A stretch of 64,000 nt of DNA from Anopheles merus. Lineage: Eukaryota > Arthropoda > Insecta > Diptera > Culicidae. Each line of letters starts with the position of its first letter. Within the stretch, counting starts at the first letter, position 1. Positions 1-10,132 of this stretch are shown here, piece by piece. The notes under the pieces are model-generated. The model had not been told where the DNA came from and ran no database searches. It saw only the letters and a list, made by a program, of their open reading frames with translations. The stretch is from assembly GCF_017562075.2 (NCBI RefSeq), contig NC_054083.1:13308107-13372106 (forward strand), written 5' to 3'. The translations under genes were made by a program, and so were the position numbers.

Positions 1-514
1 AAGTTCAACAATTAGTGTTGTTTCTCTCGAATTAGTATTGCTACTAACACCCTTAGATGGCACCCAATCTTCATCAGCTGATCCGCCTTGACTCCGCTTG
101 ACCCTTAGCGTCCACCAGGCTTAGCGACCGGTGCCAAACTTCATTTCAGGACCTCATTGATCCTTATTTTGGATAGATAGTTGACTCGCCTTTGGAGATA
201 TCGTGTTATCCTTACTTTTTAACTAGCGCCATCTGAGGTTTCTTTTGTTAATTATTCGAGCTTTCCTTGTCCTATTTTGAAAATATTTATCTACATTAAT
301 CTGCACAAGGTCGGTAGCGTGCTAACACCCTCCTTCCGAGGGCACTTTTTTGAAGTTTATTTTTGTTTCCGGGATTTCTTTTTTTTCATGGAGTTTGTTG
401 CTAGCGCTGTAAATTAGGCTAATTTAGCATCGGTTACCCAAAGGGTTGAGGCTTAATGCCATCTTAGAAGAAAATCCACCAAAATAGCAGTTAAAAGCGA
501 GAATTACGCTAAAA

Positions 515-670
515 TCTCCGCCAATATAGGCTTTCGAGACTAATTCAGTACCACGCAGCTGGGGATATAATCAGTCCTTTGCTACAGGTGAACAGTGCAT
601 ATGAGGTTTGAACCCACCACGGGCATGTTGTTAAGTCGTTCGAGCAGGCAACTGTACCATGGGACCGCCT
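515..670 (-). mobile_element. tRNA-derived SINE copy (SINE200-like), diverged
   Basis: Read on the minus strand from 670, the sequence has a Pol III box A (TGGTACAGTTG) and box B (GGTTCAAACC), the spacer ACAACATGCCCGT, and the downstream SINE body with AAAGGACTGA and GTGGTACTGAATTAGTCT. The same order of blocks occurs near 9370, 21143, 27838 and 44145, so this is one interspersed family. The 3' end is diverged and I place it only approximately. The family name is inferred from its tRNA-like head and length. Confidence 0.65.
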
Positions 671-732
671 TACGACGGGAGATAAAACAACGCAAAACAT
701 TTAAAACAACACAACAGTCTCTCATTTTGTTA

Positions 733-2161
733 ATGGTACACTCAACTTTTGCGCGTTGTTTGTAAATATCATGGCCAGTTCTCAAGATAGGCTTAACATT
801 TTGATGTCATTCAATAGATAATCTTTCTGAGCATGGATTAAGTGATTGAATTGGAAGAATATTATAGTCTGTCCGAGCTATTATGGACAAGATGTTCAAA
901 AACATCATGATTAGAACCCAAATTATTGATGATATACCAATGAATTAGGTGGACAGTAGTACCACACTTGAGGTCATAATTTAGTTTTCTTGAGCCAGAA
1001 GTGCCACTTTCATTGTCAGGCTGAATGTAAATAACGAATAAAGTATGTTTTGGCCAGTATGAGTTCCGCAAAGTCAGAAGAACATCAGTCAAAAGGAATG
1101 ATTGTTGAATTATCCGTCGATTGAAAAAAAATAAATCAAATCAATCGATTGTGCGATCTGGACATATTTTGATGTGCGACCAATTTGAAGACATTACTAG
1201 CTTGTGGTCAAGATGGAAAATGAAATAAATTTTCTAACATTATTCCAATCTACCATATTAAGCATATCATTGTACATTAGCGTGGTTCATTGCATTTATT
1301 TCAGTAACAAATGGTCAAATTTGTACTTCAACATCTATCTTTAACATAATAGAGTGAGGTTTTGGATAAGTGAAAAAGCAAGGAAATCATAATGATCTCA
1401 CAAAAAACAAGACTGTTATAACAAATAAAGCTATGGTTACATTCATTCAGTAAAGCTATATTTACTCAAATAATCTTACCTTTTCCAGACAATTAGGATT
1501 TTATTGTTTTTGTTCATTTATCTCTAAAGCCTCACTAAATTATCTTAAAGATAGATGTTGAAGTGTAAATTTGACCATTTTTAAGGACAAATCAAATACA
1601 ATAAGCCATGCTAATAAAGGATAATATGCTTAAAATGCTAGATTGAATTAGCGTTACGAAAATTTTGTTTCATTGTCCATTTTGTCGTCAAGCTAGTAAT
1701 GTCTTCAAATTGGTCGCACATCAAAATATGCCCAGATCGCACAACTTTCTGTTTTGATTTATTTTTTTACCATGGACGGATAATTCAACAATCATTCCTT
1801 TTGACTGATGTTCTTTTGAATTTGCGGAACTCATACAGGCCAAAACATACTTTATTCGTTATTTACATTCAGCCTCACAATGAAAGTGGCACTTATTGCT
1901 CAAAAAAACTAAATTATTACATCGAGTATGGTACTATTGTCCACCTAATTCATTGGTAGACCATCCATTATTTGGGTTCTAATCATGATGTTTTTGAACT
2001 TCTTGTCCATAATAGCTCGGGCAAACTATAATATTCTCCCAATTCAATAACTTAATCCATGCTCAGAAAGATTATCTATCGAATGACATCAAAATGTTGA
2101 GCTTGTCTTGAGAACTAACCACGATATTTGCAAAAAAACGCGCAAAAGTTGAGTGTACCAT
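733..2161. mobile_element. Long inverted-repeat (foldback-like) element, about 1.43 kb
   Basis: Bases 733 onward (ATGGTACACTCAACTTTTGC) reappear as their reverse complement ending at 2161. The two arms match, with scattered substitutions, almost to a centre near 1447: the blocks around 800-900, 1010-1100, 1160-1200 and 1310-1370 each have a partner on the right arm. Both arms carry a short open frame with the shared peptide KHTLFVIYIQP, read outward-to-inward on opposite strands, which is simply the duplication. No transposase is recognised. Target duplications are not clear (TTAA on the left, TCAA on the right). A foldback element or large MITE is the likeliest identity. Confidence 0.75.
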
Positions 2162-4106
2162 CAATTTAGTAGCTCACTGTATCACAACAAAATATGATCG
2201 GACACATAGAATAAGCAGTACATCTTTCAATACGTCTTGATAAAGCAAAGGCTCTATAATGCATCCTTTTTCAAGAATTACATTCTACTTCGCAAAAGAA
2301 AAAGCGTAAAAGCTGAAAACCGGGTATTTCTGTGACAAAATTTGCCTATGCTGTAACACATAATAGATCGTAGGTTCAAATCTATTTTCAACCTTTAGAT
2401 TTATACTGCTTAAGGCAATTGATTGATATTTGTTATATTTCATGAGAGCATGGTTTTTAATGAACACAAAGAAATTATTCAATACAAGTGGCTTGTGCTT
2501 AACGTTAAGAAGCGTTTCAAAAAACTTAACGTTCCGATTCTTTTTGCCGAATTGTTTACATGAGTTCAATACCCTTAAATTGAAAATTGAGTCATATATT
2601 ATAATAACAACATCGAAAGCACTTAATGCATTTCAATTAAGAGTTTAATAACACCCTGCTAATTATTCAGCCGGATCGAAATGTGATTGAAAATCGATAA
2701 TCAATCAACAAAGTTCACTCATAACTACAATATGTACGCCTGAACTAATATTGTGCACTTCTGTTGATTTAAATTGTTACCTATTGATTACTATAGGCGA
2801 AACCTACGTAATTAATTGAAATATTAATGCTTTTTAATATTCCGTTCACCAAACAAATCCGTGTAACAAACAATTCGGACTCCAACAATAATACTATGTT
2901 TATAAAACATATTATACCGTGTCAAGGCAACTATTTTCCTCAATTCTTCCCGCCACATGGCGCTACTGCAGAACGGTACTTTACGATTCAGAACTACCGA
3001 ACCGGCTACAAACAGCGTGGTATTTCGTAACAGTTGCGGCGTTTGTACAGGTTGTTTAAATATTTAAACGTGTCCCAGAGCCAAACCGGTCCACCTATAC
3101 CGGGGCGAGCGGACACACTTGAGAACCGATTTTCGAGTCGCTGTGACTCATTTCGAAGGGTTAGATAAGCGAGCCGGAGAGCCCACGGTCAAGGAAGGTT
3201 TTTGATAAAAATAAAATGGAAACAATCTACTGCTAGCACCAAATCCTGTATCTCTAGAGACCGATATCTGTGTGAGCGTGTTTGTGTGATGAGGTGTGAT
3301 AGTTAATTGCTACAGCAATTTGGTTGGTTGGACATTTGGTAGCGATTGAGTTTTCTATTTTTAATTTCTAATTTATTTACACATTCTTGGGGCACATTCT
3401 TCGCAAAGTACGATCAACACACAACTAATCACGGTGCGCGCCGTGTCATTTATCAAAACGTAACCGATAAGAATGTGTAAGGGTGTTTACCCTTGGAATG
3501 ATAGTAGCAGAAACGTCGGCGTAGACAAATTAGTCATCATTAAAGCTGTGAAAATACAAACGAACGGCACAACAATCGTGCCCGTATGACATCAGCGAAC
3601 ACCTTCGAACGAATGCTACCACAAACACACATACACACACGAAACGCTGAATTAATTTGGCATCCATTTCCGACACACGTGATGCGGGACAAATTGTTGT
3701 TTGCCTCCGGTAGACAATCATTCCCCCGCGGAGTGGATTGATGTCATTGGAAATTGCATACAGATCGACATCATCATGCCTGACCTGCAACCACATGTGC
3801 TCGTAGTAACGGTGTGGATGCTGCCTGCTTCGCGTGTCGAGCGAAGGGTATCCACATTCCCAAACGGGCAATGATCGAAGGAGACTTGAAGTGTTTGATT
3901 TTTTCTTTTTCAATAAAGTCACGAAACGAGTCACACCTTGAACTTGCATCAATCGTAGTACACGGCGCCTCGCTCGCACGCAGAGTATTTCGCTCTGTGT
4001 GACAAAACTCCACTGCTACACTACTTTATCAGTGCCATTTTCGAGTGATAAGCTCCCGGGGGGAGCCGGGGACTGATAGCAATTAGATAGAAAAATCGAT
4101 GCTTAC

Positions 4107-4455
4107 CGCAGCAAAGGATGAGAAAGTCGAGCCCAACTTTCAGTAGCACCTTCTTCGTGTCGTCCATGGTGGTGAGGGAGCGGCTGGTGCTGCTGCTGTT
4201 GGTCCCCCGGTCAGCTACTACGATGGGCTGCTGTTCGCTACCGAACTCGGTCGTGCAGTTGCTGCAATTGCTGTCGTTCGAGCTGGAATTATCACTCGAA
4301 CCACCCGCGGAATGTATTATCACTGAAGGGTCAAGATGTCGGTAGGATGTTTTGCGCTTCTGCTGCTGCTGCTGCTGCTGTCGCGGAAGGTGTCTTTCGT
4401 CGTGGTTCAGCGGCGTTTCTTCACTGATAGCAGCGCCGTCCGTAATGTGGTACAT
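4107..4455 (-). CDS. First coding exon of a probable lipid phosphate phosphatase (wunen/PPAP2-like), gene continues beyond left edge
   Basis: ATG at 4455 opens 349 nt (116 codons plus one base) ending in a canonical donor, TGCTGCG|GTAAGC, in phase 1. The translation is a hydrophilic, probably cytosolic N-terminal region with a seven-glutamine run encoded by (CAG)7, then Ser/Asn-rich sequence and a 19-residue Thr/Ser stretch. It ends TKKVLLKVGLDFLILCC, where a membrane helix begins. Type-2 phosphatidate phosphatases (LPP/wunen) open their first membrane helix with a similar basic-then-hydrophobic stretch; that is the only family evidence, since the catalytic motifs would be in later exons outside the window. 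A GA/CT-rich tract at 4483-4505 lies just upstream. Coding exon: fairly likely. Family: tentative. Confidence 0.5.
4360..4380. repeat. Coding (CTG)7/(CAG)7 trinucleotide run
   Basis: Seven uninterrupted CTG units on the plus strand encode a seven-residue glutamine run on the minus strand, within the first exon of the putative lipid phosphatase gene. Such runs commonly vary in length between individuals. Confidence 0.9.
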
Positions 4456-5946
4456 TTATTGCTGAAAACGACCTCGTAAGTACCTCTCTTTCTCTCTCTC
4501 TCTCCCCCGAACACACACTCACACTCCAACCCGTAGATAAAACAATAAGTCACACAAAGGCGTCCACTATACGCACACTCTCGCCACTCTGTGGTGGATC
4601 GATGTAACGGTAGATGCCGAGGTGGTTATACACCTGTACCTGTTCTGTTGTTTACGTTTTCGCAGATAAACAATCTCAATGCACACCGACGAGGCAAAGC
4701 GCTGTTCGTCGTCGCGTTGTCGTGGGAAAACTTCAGCAATACATTAGCGCGACCATTGTTTATCGCGCACAAGGCTCGTGGAGAAGCAGGTGGTGTACCA
4801 CAGCGAGGGATTACAGTGATATATGGCGCGTGCTTGAATATTTTGTGATCCTCTTCACTTTCCTTCTTTCGCCTTACTGCAGCATAGCACTCGTGCGCAT
4901 CCGCCCGGGCACGAGATGTCCTTGAAAATGTTACCTTCGCCTTGATTCCACGAATCGATTCGGGTCCCAACGGGAACCCGTTTTTTCTTTACGAGCGTTC
5001 AAAAACACGCAAGGTCATAGGACGGGTAGCATTCCGCCCTCCGGAAGGAATGTATCGCGCACCACGGCACAGGTAGCTTGCGCACAGAGCTATGCAGATG
5101 ATTGCTCCGGGAATTCGCGCGAGATAACACACAGGCACGAGGCGAATGTGAAACCGGTTGTGCAAAATCACTGCAATTTCTTCTTTCTTACAGCTGACGA
5201 GATGGACGAGTTATGTCGAGCACATTATCACTTGCTTTGCGTGATGAGTCGTAAGAATTCTTATTAATCGTTTCACACCCGCAACCGCATTATCTCGCAC
5301 GGAGCATTATCACTGCAGTGGAACGAAAGAAGAAAAAAACGGCACCGTTTTCTCGCGAACTGATGGCGCTTGCACTGCTGTAGTCGTCTCTTTCGTCGTC
5401 TGCCTTCTACTGTTTTGTTTGAAGGCAGGTACACACAACAACACACAGTTTTGTCAGCGAGTGGGTATGGAACGTCACGACCACGTTCCCAACGAACCAT
5501 TCCCAGCGAACATTCGAGCAGTTGTGTGAGCTAAAGTCAAAGAATGGATTTCAACTCGAACTTGGATTGCAAAATTGCTCGAATGGTTCCGTTGCATCCT
5601 TTTAAGAGATTATTCGGACCTTGATTCGGAGGGCAATGTAGAATGTTCTGCTCTTTCAGTCTAATTACAAAATGTAACTGCAGTTGAGTGTAGCAAATCC
5701 ATGTTATGTGGATTGTTCTATAATTTATGCAATCGAAAAGAAATCCTATTCAGAAAAATTTAGTTCAAAACTAATTTTTTTTTAAGATTTGCTCTCTGTT
5801 TGTGCGCCTGCTTGACAGGCGTTCACTCTTACCAAGCATTGATGGTATAGTTGAGTGTATCACTGTATTTCTATCATTGAAATTGTTAAAATATCGTATT
5901 CTTTTTAAGTGTTGATCCCAACCGACAATCAGAAATAACCATTTTA
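4456..5946. other. Intergenic stretch between the 4107-4455 exon and the MITE at 5947
   Basis: This should contain the 5' UTR and promoter of the minus-strand gene starting at 4455. The stretch 4480-5520 is somewhat GC-richer than its surroundings, with several overlapping open frames on both strands, none with a recognisable domain or splice structure. I see no repeat or RNA gene here. Confidence 0.5.
4483..4505. promoter_or_regulatory. CT/GA-rich tract upstream of the exon at 4107-4455
   Basis: A pyrimidine-rich run (TCTCTTTCTCTCTCTCTCTC) lies about 30-50 bases upstream of the minus-strand start codon. GA-rich tracts close to insect start sites often bind GAGA-factor-type proteins, but it could equally be a simple repeat in the 5' UTR. 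Confidence 0.3.
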
Positions 5947-6414
5947 CAGGGTTATACAAGTCAAAATCGAATGCCAGCAAAACAATTTCAGAAGCACAAG
6001 AAGCAGTTATGCTGTCAAAATTTGTTGTTTCACCGCTTCGATGCTATTTTCAAAAGCGCAATATGATTTTTAAATCGCTCAAGTTGTTTTTTAGAGGCCT
6101 TTCACATCGTTTTGCAAATTCAAACACGCATTTGAGATTATACAATGTTGTACATGTACAATGTGTATGTAGCCTTTTGCACAGAAAATTGCCATTTTCA
6201 CCAAAAATACGTCATATTTCATAAATATAATGCTCAAACGCATAATAGCATTGATCTCAATTGATATAAATCTCAAACTTGAACGATTTAAAAATCATAT
6301 TGAGTTTGTGAAAAATAATATCGGTGCGGTGAAACAACAACTTTTGAAAGCTAACTGAATCTTGAGCTTCTGAAATTGTTATGCTGACATTCGATTCTGA
6401 CTTGTTCAAGCCTG
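5947..6414. mobile_element. Foldback MITE with TA target duplication, 468 bp
   Basis: The ends are inverted repeats (CAGGGTTATACAAGTC at the left; its diverged complement GTTCAAGCCTG at the right) and are flanked by TA at 5945-5946 and 6415-6416. Each arm runs about 145 bases inward, including the shared block AACAATTTCAGAAGC and the block AATATGATTTTTAAATCG. The middle contains a perfect 14-base palindrome, TTGTACATGTACAA, at 6148-6161. The TA duplication and CAGGG-type ends point to a Tc1/mariner-mobilised non-autonomous element. No transposase is encoded. Confidence 0.8.
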
Positions 6415-6416
6415 TA

Positions 6417-6927
6417 TGTATTCTCCGAGATACGCGATATCTGTTATCCGTGCGTTTGAGTTATATCTATGAATGTGGTTTTCTAAATTTTAAAGCTCGA
6501 TTGGGCAAAGTAAATATAAGCATTTGAAAGATTTTGTCGTTGGGATTGTTGTATATCATTCTGTTAAATAAATAATTTAGTGGCTAACTCCACCAAGTGC
6601 AGGCTTACATTTGCCTGTAGATTACGTAATACGATCAAAGCGGTCTCTGCACGGTTCACATTAATAGTGTATCTCGGAAACAATTGTTTATATGAGTTTA
6701 AGAACAGTTTTAGGAAGCTTTCGATATTCCGATTGTATAATTTAAGAGAGGAAAAAAATTAAAAAAATATTTTTTTATGTATTAGTTATCACCGCATAAA
6801 TTGTCTCGCCTTCGCTATCTAGCATAAATCAATTATTTTGGATATTACATGATTTACAAAGTTATTGCTACTTATGAAGCATACATTACACTACTAGACA
6901 ATGTATTTGTCATAGTAATTTCACATT
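6417..6927. other. Intergenic stretch with a possible decayed MITE
   Basis: TCCGAGATAC near 6424 is answered by GTATCTCGGA near 6668 in inverted orientation, and the same core occurs at the ends of the MITE at 9003-9344. A diverged relative about 250 bp long is possible, but clear ends and target duplications are lacking. The remainder is AT-rich spacer downstream of the TRMO gene. Confidence 0.3.
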
Positions 6928-6932
6928 TTATT
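6927..6932 (-). terminator. Poly(A) signal AATAAA overlapping the TRMO stop codon
   Basis: The final codons read GAA TAA and are followed by AAT, so the stop codon TAA lies inside an AATAAA hexamer. No other AATAAA is visible on this strand in the next 350 bases, so the 3' UTR may be only some 10-30 nt. Confidence 0.5.
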
Positions 6933-8244
6933 CATTAGATGAGGAGCATTCCCCATCCATTTCTTGGAAGTTTACAACATCTCTTACTTGTAGGACGGTT
7001 ACGGTGGTGTTTTGATCATCAAATTTGCACGTGACGGTATGATCTCCTAATTGAAACGTGTATATTTGCGATCCATACTTCGTGCGTAAATAAACAGAAC
7101 GTGGATCGGCCTTTAGTACATCCACAATGGAATTCTGCAATGAACAAAAACACACAATCAATTGAATTATAGCCTAGTATAGATCTACTGTTTCTCCGCT
7201 GTACTTACCTTTTCTATTTGAAGCTCTTGAAGTTGAGATTCTGCATTTGCATTGAACATAACGTTTAAGCTCGAACTGTTCAGAACCCAATTAGGTACGG
7301 ATACGTTAGGCAACGGTTGCCCATTTGAGGTGGCCGGATTCCTGTCTAACAGGGTTGTTTCCTCGCCATCCGGTGCTTCGCGTGAGTTTAAAAACTCTGC
7401 CTCTTTGAGGTTCACCGGGACATCATACTGTGGGATGTACGGTTTGATGTCTAAAACGGGAGTACCATCAACCTGCGTAGCAAATGGAATACAATTAGTA
7501 TGGATTCTAACAAGAGATCTACAATGTTTATCTTACCATGTCTGTACCGAGAAAGTACACTTTGGAATCTTCAACCCGATCCAGTTGCACCAGCGATAAT
7601 CCAATCGGACATGGACGGTGGGGCGATCTCGTACTAAACACTCCAACACGTTCGCCACCTAGTCGTGGGGGAGCTACTTTCGCTTTCGCATGGTTAGGAT
7701 TGCGGTGAAAGTAGTAAATGATCCACAGGTGCGAAAAGTTTTCCAGCCCGTCAAGCGAGTGGCCGGGATTGTTAAATGTTTTGGGTGATATATCTATCCT
7801 GCTCAGCAAAGCCGTTGCCAGACTTGCCTGCCGCGGTACAGCCCGCTTTTCATTGAACACCGTTTTAATTACACCTATTGGCTTGAATGTGCACACATCG
7901 GCATCGTCCTCATTAGTTGCGCTTTCCTGCAGAGAGAAAACAAGCATTATAAGGATGGCTTTTATTCCATCGCGACATAGGTACCATTTCTTGGCGCTGT
8001 CCATTTTGTTGCTGTTTTTCCCGGCACCCATCGCACCGATAATCATTCAATATTGTCATCACATTCTGAATCTCTTTCGTGTGCATGTGCTGCAGGTTGG
8101 AAAGTTGCTGCCTGAAGCGTGACAAAAATTATTATCTGTATGTTCTGTATTATTTTTACCAGTGGGTCTGTACCTTAAGTTTTTGATTTCACTTCTAGCA
8201 GTTGCCAGCTGTGCTTTTAGAAATTCTATTTTTAAATCACACAT
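6928..8244 (-). CDS. tRNA (adenine(37)-N6)-methyltransferase, TRMO/TsaA family
   Basis: Five exons, 8244-8174, 8111-7985, 7926-7537, 7472-7209 and 7134-6928, joined by four GT-AG introns of 62, 58, 64 and 74 nt, give 352 residues. Residues 1-60 are a charged probable coiled coil. A TsaA/TrmO beta-barrel domain covers about 79-212, with the opening PIGVIKTVF (82-90), HSLDGLENFSHLW (122-134), the SPHRPCPIGLS signature (167-177) and LDIKPYIP (203-210). The rest is the C-terminal TrmO region. The family uses S-adenosylmethionine to N6-methylate t6A37 in certain threonylcarbamoylated tRNAs, giving m6t6A next to the anticodon. The start is the ATG at 8244; an in-frame upstream codon at 8265 is GTG. 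The protein is shorter than human TRMO (about 440 residues). No frame break is seen. Confidence 0.93.
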
Positions 8245-9002
8245 TTTCGATGCAAAACTTATCACAAAATAGCTACGAGGAAAGAAGTAAACAAATCAAC
8301 AATTCCGTTTGACAGCCCACAATAAAGATTCCCAGTGCAAAAAGTCATGAATGCTTACTCATGCCCGATGAAAAATATTTGCAAATGGATAGGCTGGATA
8401 CAAGTTCAATCGAGCCGTTAAATATAATACGATATTTGTAATAGTTTCGGCCGGTATTGTAGACTCTGGAGAAATTTAGCTGGATTTATTTTTCACATGT
8501 GATATTTGAGCATTTAAACTAGATGTGGTAGATAATTTCTAGTCGCAATACCAATCCTTATTTTAAATCATGTTTTCCCTAGAGTGAAGAGTTATGATGT
8601 TGACCTCACGCATGATTTTGAGTCGCACACAGAAAATCCGCGGTTAAGACCGCTTCCAGACAAACCGAAAACCCACCGTAACTAAAAAGTTTTACAACTG
8701 AAATGTAACGCTTTTTATTGTAAACAAACAAAAAGTGAGTTTTGTTTTCCTCAATTTTGATGAAAATAAGAGGAATACTTGAGTTTAATTTATTTTAAAT
8801 TGATGTTTGGCACTGCAGAACCATGCTAACAGCAATAGGTTTTTCGGTATGTCTGGGAGTGGTCTAAAATTAAGGATGAAAAGATTCATCCTAATCATAA
8901 TTGTCCAGATGAATAAAGTCCTTATCACATTGAGAAAAAGAAACACATGAAGCAGATTTGGAAGCATTGTGGTAGAACAGCTTCTTCGACATAAAATTAT
9001 TA
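8245..9002. other. Intergenic stretch upstream of TRMO
   Basis: This holds the 5' flank of the TRMO gene and AT-rich spacer. No TATA box, RNA gene or open frame with recognisable content stands out. The minus-strand open frame near 8785-9051 runs into a MITE end and is not a gene. Confidence 0.5.
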
Positions 9003-9344
9003 CAAGTGGTCCCCGAGATACACGGTTAATGGGGACCAAAAACGGCCGCAAAATACCGCGTATCTCGAATTTCCGTGTAAGTCGAATCTTGTGATTTCCA
9101 GCTAAAATATCACCAATTTTGGTATAAATTTGCAGTAGGGGCGGCTTTAGTCACTTTATGAATTATTTGATATGATGAAATAGTTTGAAATAGTTTTTAA
9201 CATTCGATCAAAACGGAAATTATTTGGCAATTAACAAGTGATGTGGCAAATCAGTACAATTTGCTAAAAGAATTGTCAAATTTAGAAAACCGCGTATCTC
9301 CGAATCCGCTTATAAAAGGTACCTTGTATCTCGGGGACCGCCTG
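9003..9344. mobile_element. MITE with TA target duplication, 342 bp
   Basis: The termini contain GGTCCCCGAGATAC at the left and its exact complement GTATCTCGGGGACC at the right; 20 of the outer 23 bases pair. The element is flanked by TA at 9001-9002 and 9345-9346. There is no coding capacity. TA duplication and short inverted termini fit a Tc1/mariner-type non-autonomous element. Confidence 0.85.
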
Positions 9345-9369
9345 TATTTAAGTTTTACATACACAGAAC

Positions 9370-10121
9370 GGGCCGGTCTGGTGGTACAGTCGTCAACTCG
9401 TACGACATAACAACATGCCCCTCATGGGTTCAGGTCCCGAAAAGTCCTTGCCCCCATACGTAGGACTGACTATCCTGCTATGGTAACCAGTGTTGTTAAT
9501 TGTCGACATTTTTTAATGATATTCGCAGTAAGTGGGTGTCAAAATCATTTTTTGATCATGATATTCATGGTTACCATGACACGACTTTCCAAAAGCGACA
9601 ATCATTTGTCCAATAACAATCAATGCTTTTGCGATTATATGATTGCAAAAAATGTAGAATGAATGTCATTTGACATTTTTCAGGAGACGCCAGAACTGCT
9701 TAATCGTGCATTTATCGATACATAGCCATTAGACCAATTGATATTTTCACTCAGTCAACCAGGAAAATTGTGTTATCTTACAAAAGTATAGAAATTCACG
9801 CGAAAACACTAAAAAGGACCCATTTTTGATGAAGATCTAGTTCACTTGAGCTACGGCAAAATCAAAAAGTCAAATGATTGTAGCAGAAAAATATCATCGT
9901 GTCAAATGATTTTTTTTTCGTGATTGTCGAATGAATGCTTGGATCTAGAATGCGATGCTTCAAAAAGTATCATTTTGTAAAATTTTATGTCGACGACTAT
10001 CACCGTTCGCAACACTGATGGTAACAATAAGTCACTGAAAGCCAAACTCACTTCACTAAGAGTGGGTACAGGCAGGCCTTGACCGACAGCGGTTGTTGTG
10101 CCAAAGAAGAACAAGAAGAAG
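9370..10121 (+). mobile_element. tRNA-derived SINE interrupted by a hAT-type MITE
   Basis: The SINE head (GGCCGGTCTGGTGGTACAG) carries a box A that matches the tRNA consensus (TGGTACAGTCG) and a near-consensus box B (GGTTCAGGTCC). The body continues to ACTGACTATCCTGCT, is broken by the insert at 9488-10017, and resumes through CCTTGACCGACAGCGG to an AAG-rich tail. The whole is flanked by near-identical 11-base target duplications: ATACACAGAAC at 9359-9369 and ATACGCAGAAC at 10122-10132. Without the insert the SINE is about 215 bp, close to the length implied by the name SINE200. Confidence 0.85.
9488..10017. mobile_element. hAT-type MITE with perfect 8 bp target duplication, nested in a SINE
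   Basis: The ends are CAGTGTTG and CAACACTG, a hAT-like terminal pair. Both flanks carry the identical octamer ATGGTAAC (9480-9487 and 10018-10025). The subterminal regions share a second inverted block around GTCGACAT. The 530 bp interior has no transposase frame. The insertion is younger than the SINE it interrupts. Confidence 0.9.
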
Positions 10122-10132
10122 ATACGCAGAAC

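Larger units (their letters stand above)
1..4106. other. Non-coding stretch at left edge, probably intron 1 of the minus-strand gene at 4107-4455
   Basis: No exon with recognisable protein similarity is visible here. Because the exon at 4455-4107 ends in a good donor and the matching exons are not found before the left edge, this stretch is best read as its first intron, at least 4.1 kb long. It holds a truncated SINE (about 515-670) and a large inverted-repeat element (733-2161). The rest is AT-rich and unremarkable. Open frames between 3530 and 4013 overlap one another on both strands and resemble nothing known. Confidence 0.4.

Noticed and set aside
862..1959. Two related peptides on opposite strands as a gene pair
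   Set aside because: The similarity is produced by the inverted-repeat element at 733-2161, not by two genes.
3530..4013. Overlapping frames on both strands as exons of the gene starting at 4455
   Set aside because: None contains membrane helices or phosphatase motifs in the frame required by the phase-1 donor at 4107.
8245..8265. Upstream start of TRMO at 8265
   Set aside because: The codon there is GTG; the first ATG in frame is at 8244.
9488..10017. Short frames inside the hAT MITE as genes
   Set aside because: They lie within a non-autonomous element bounded by exact target duplications.
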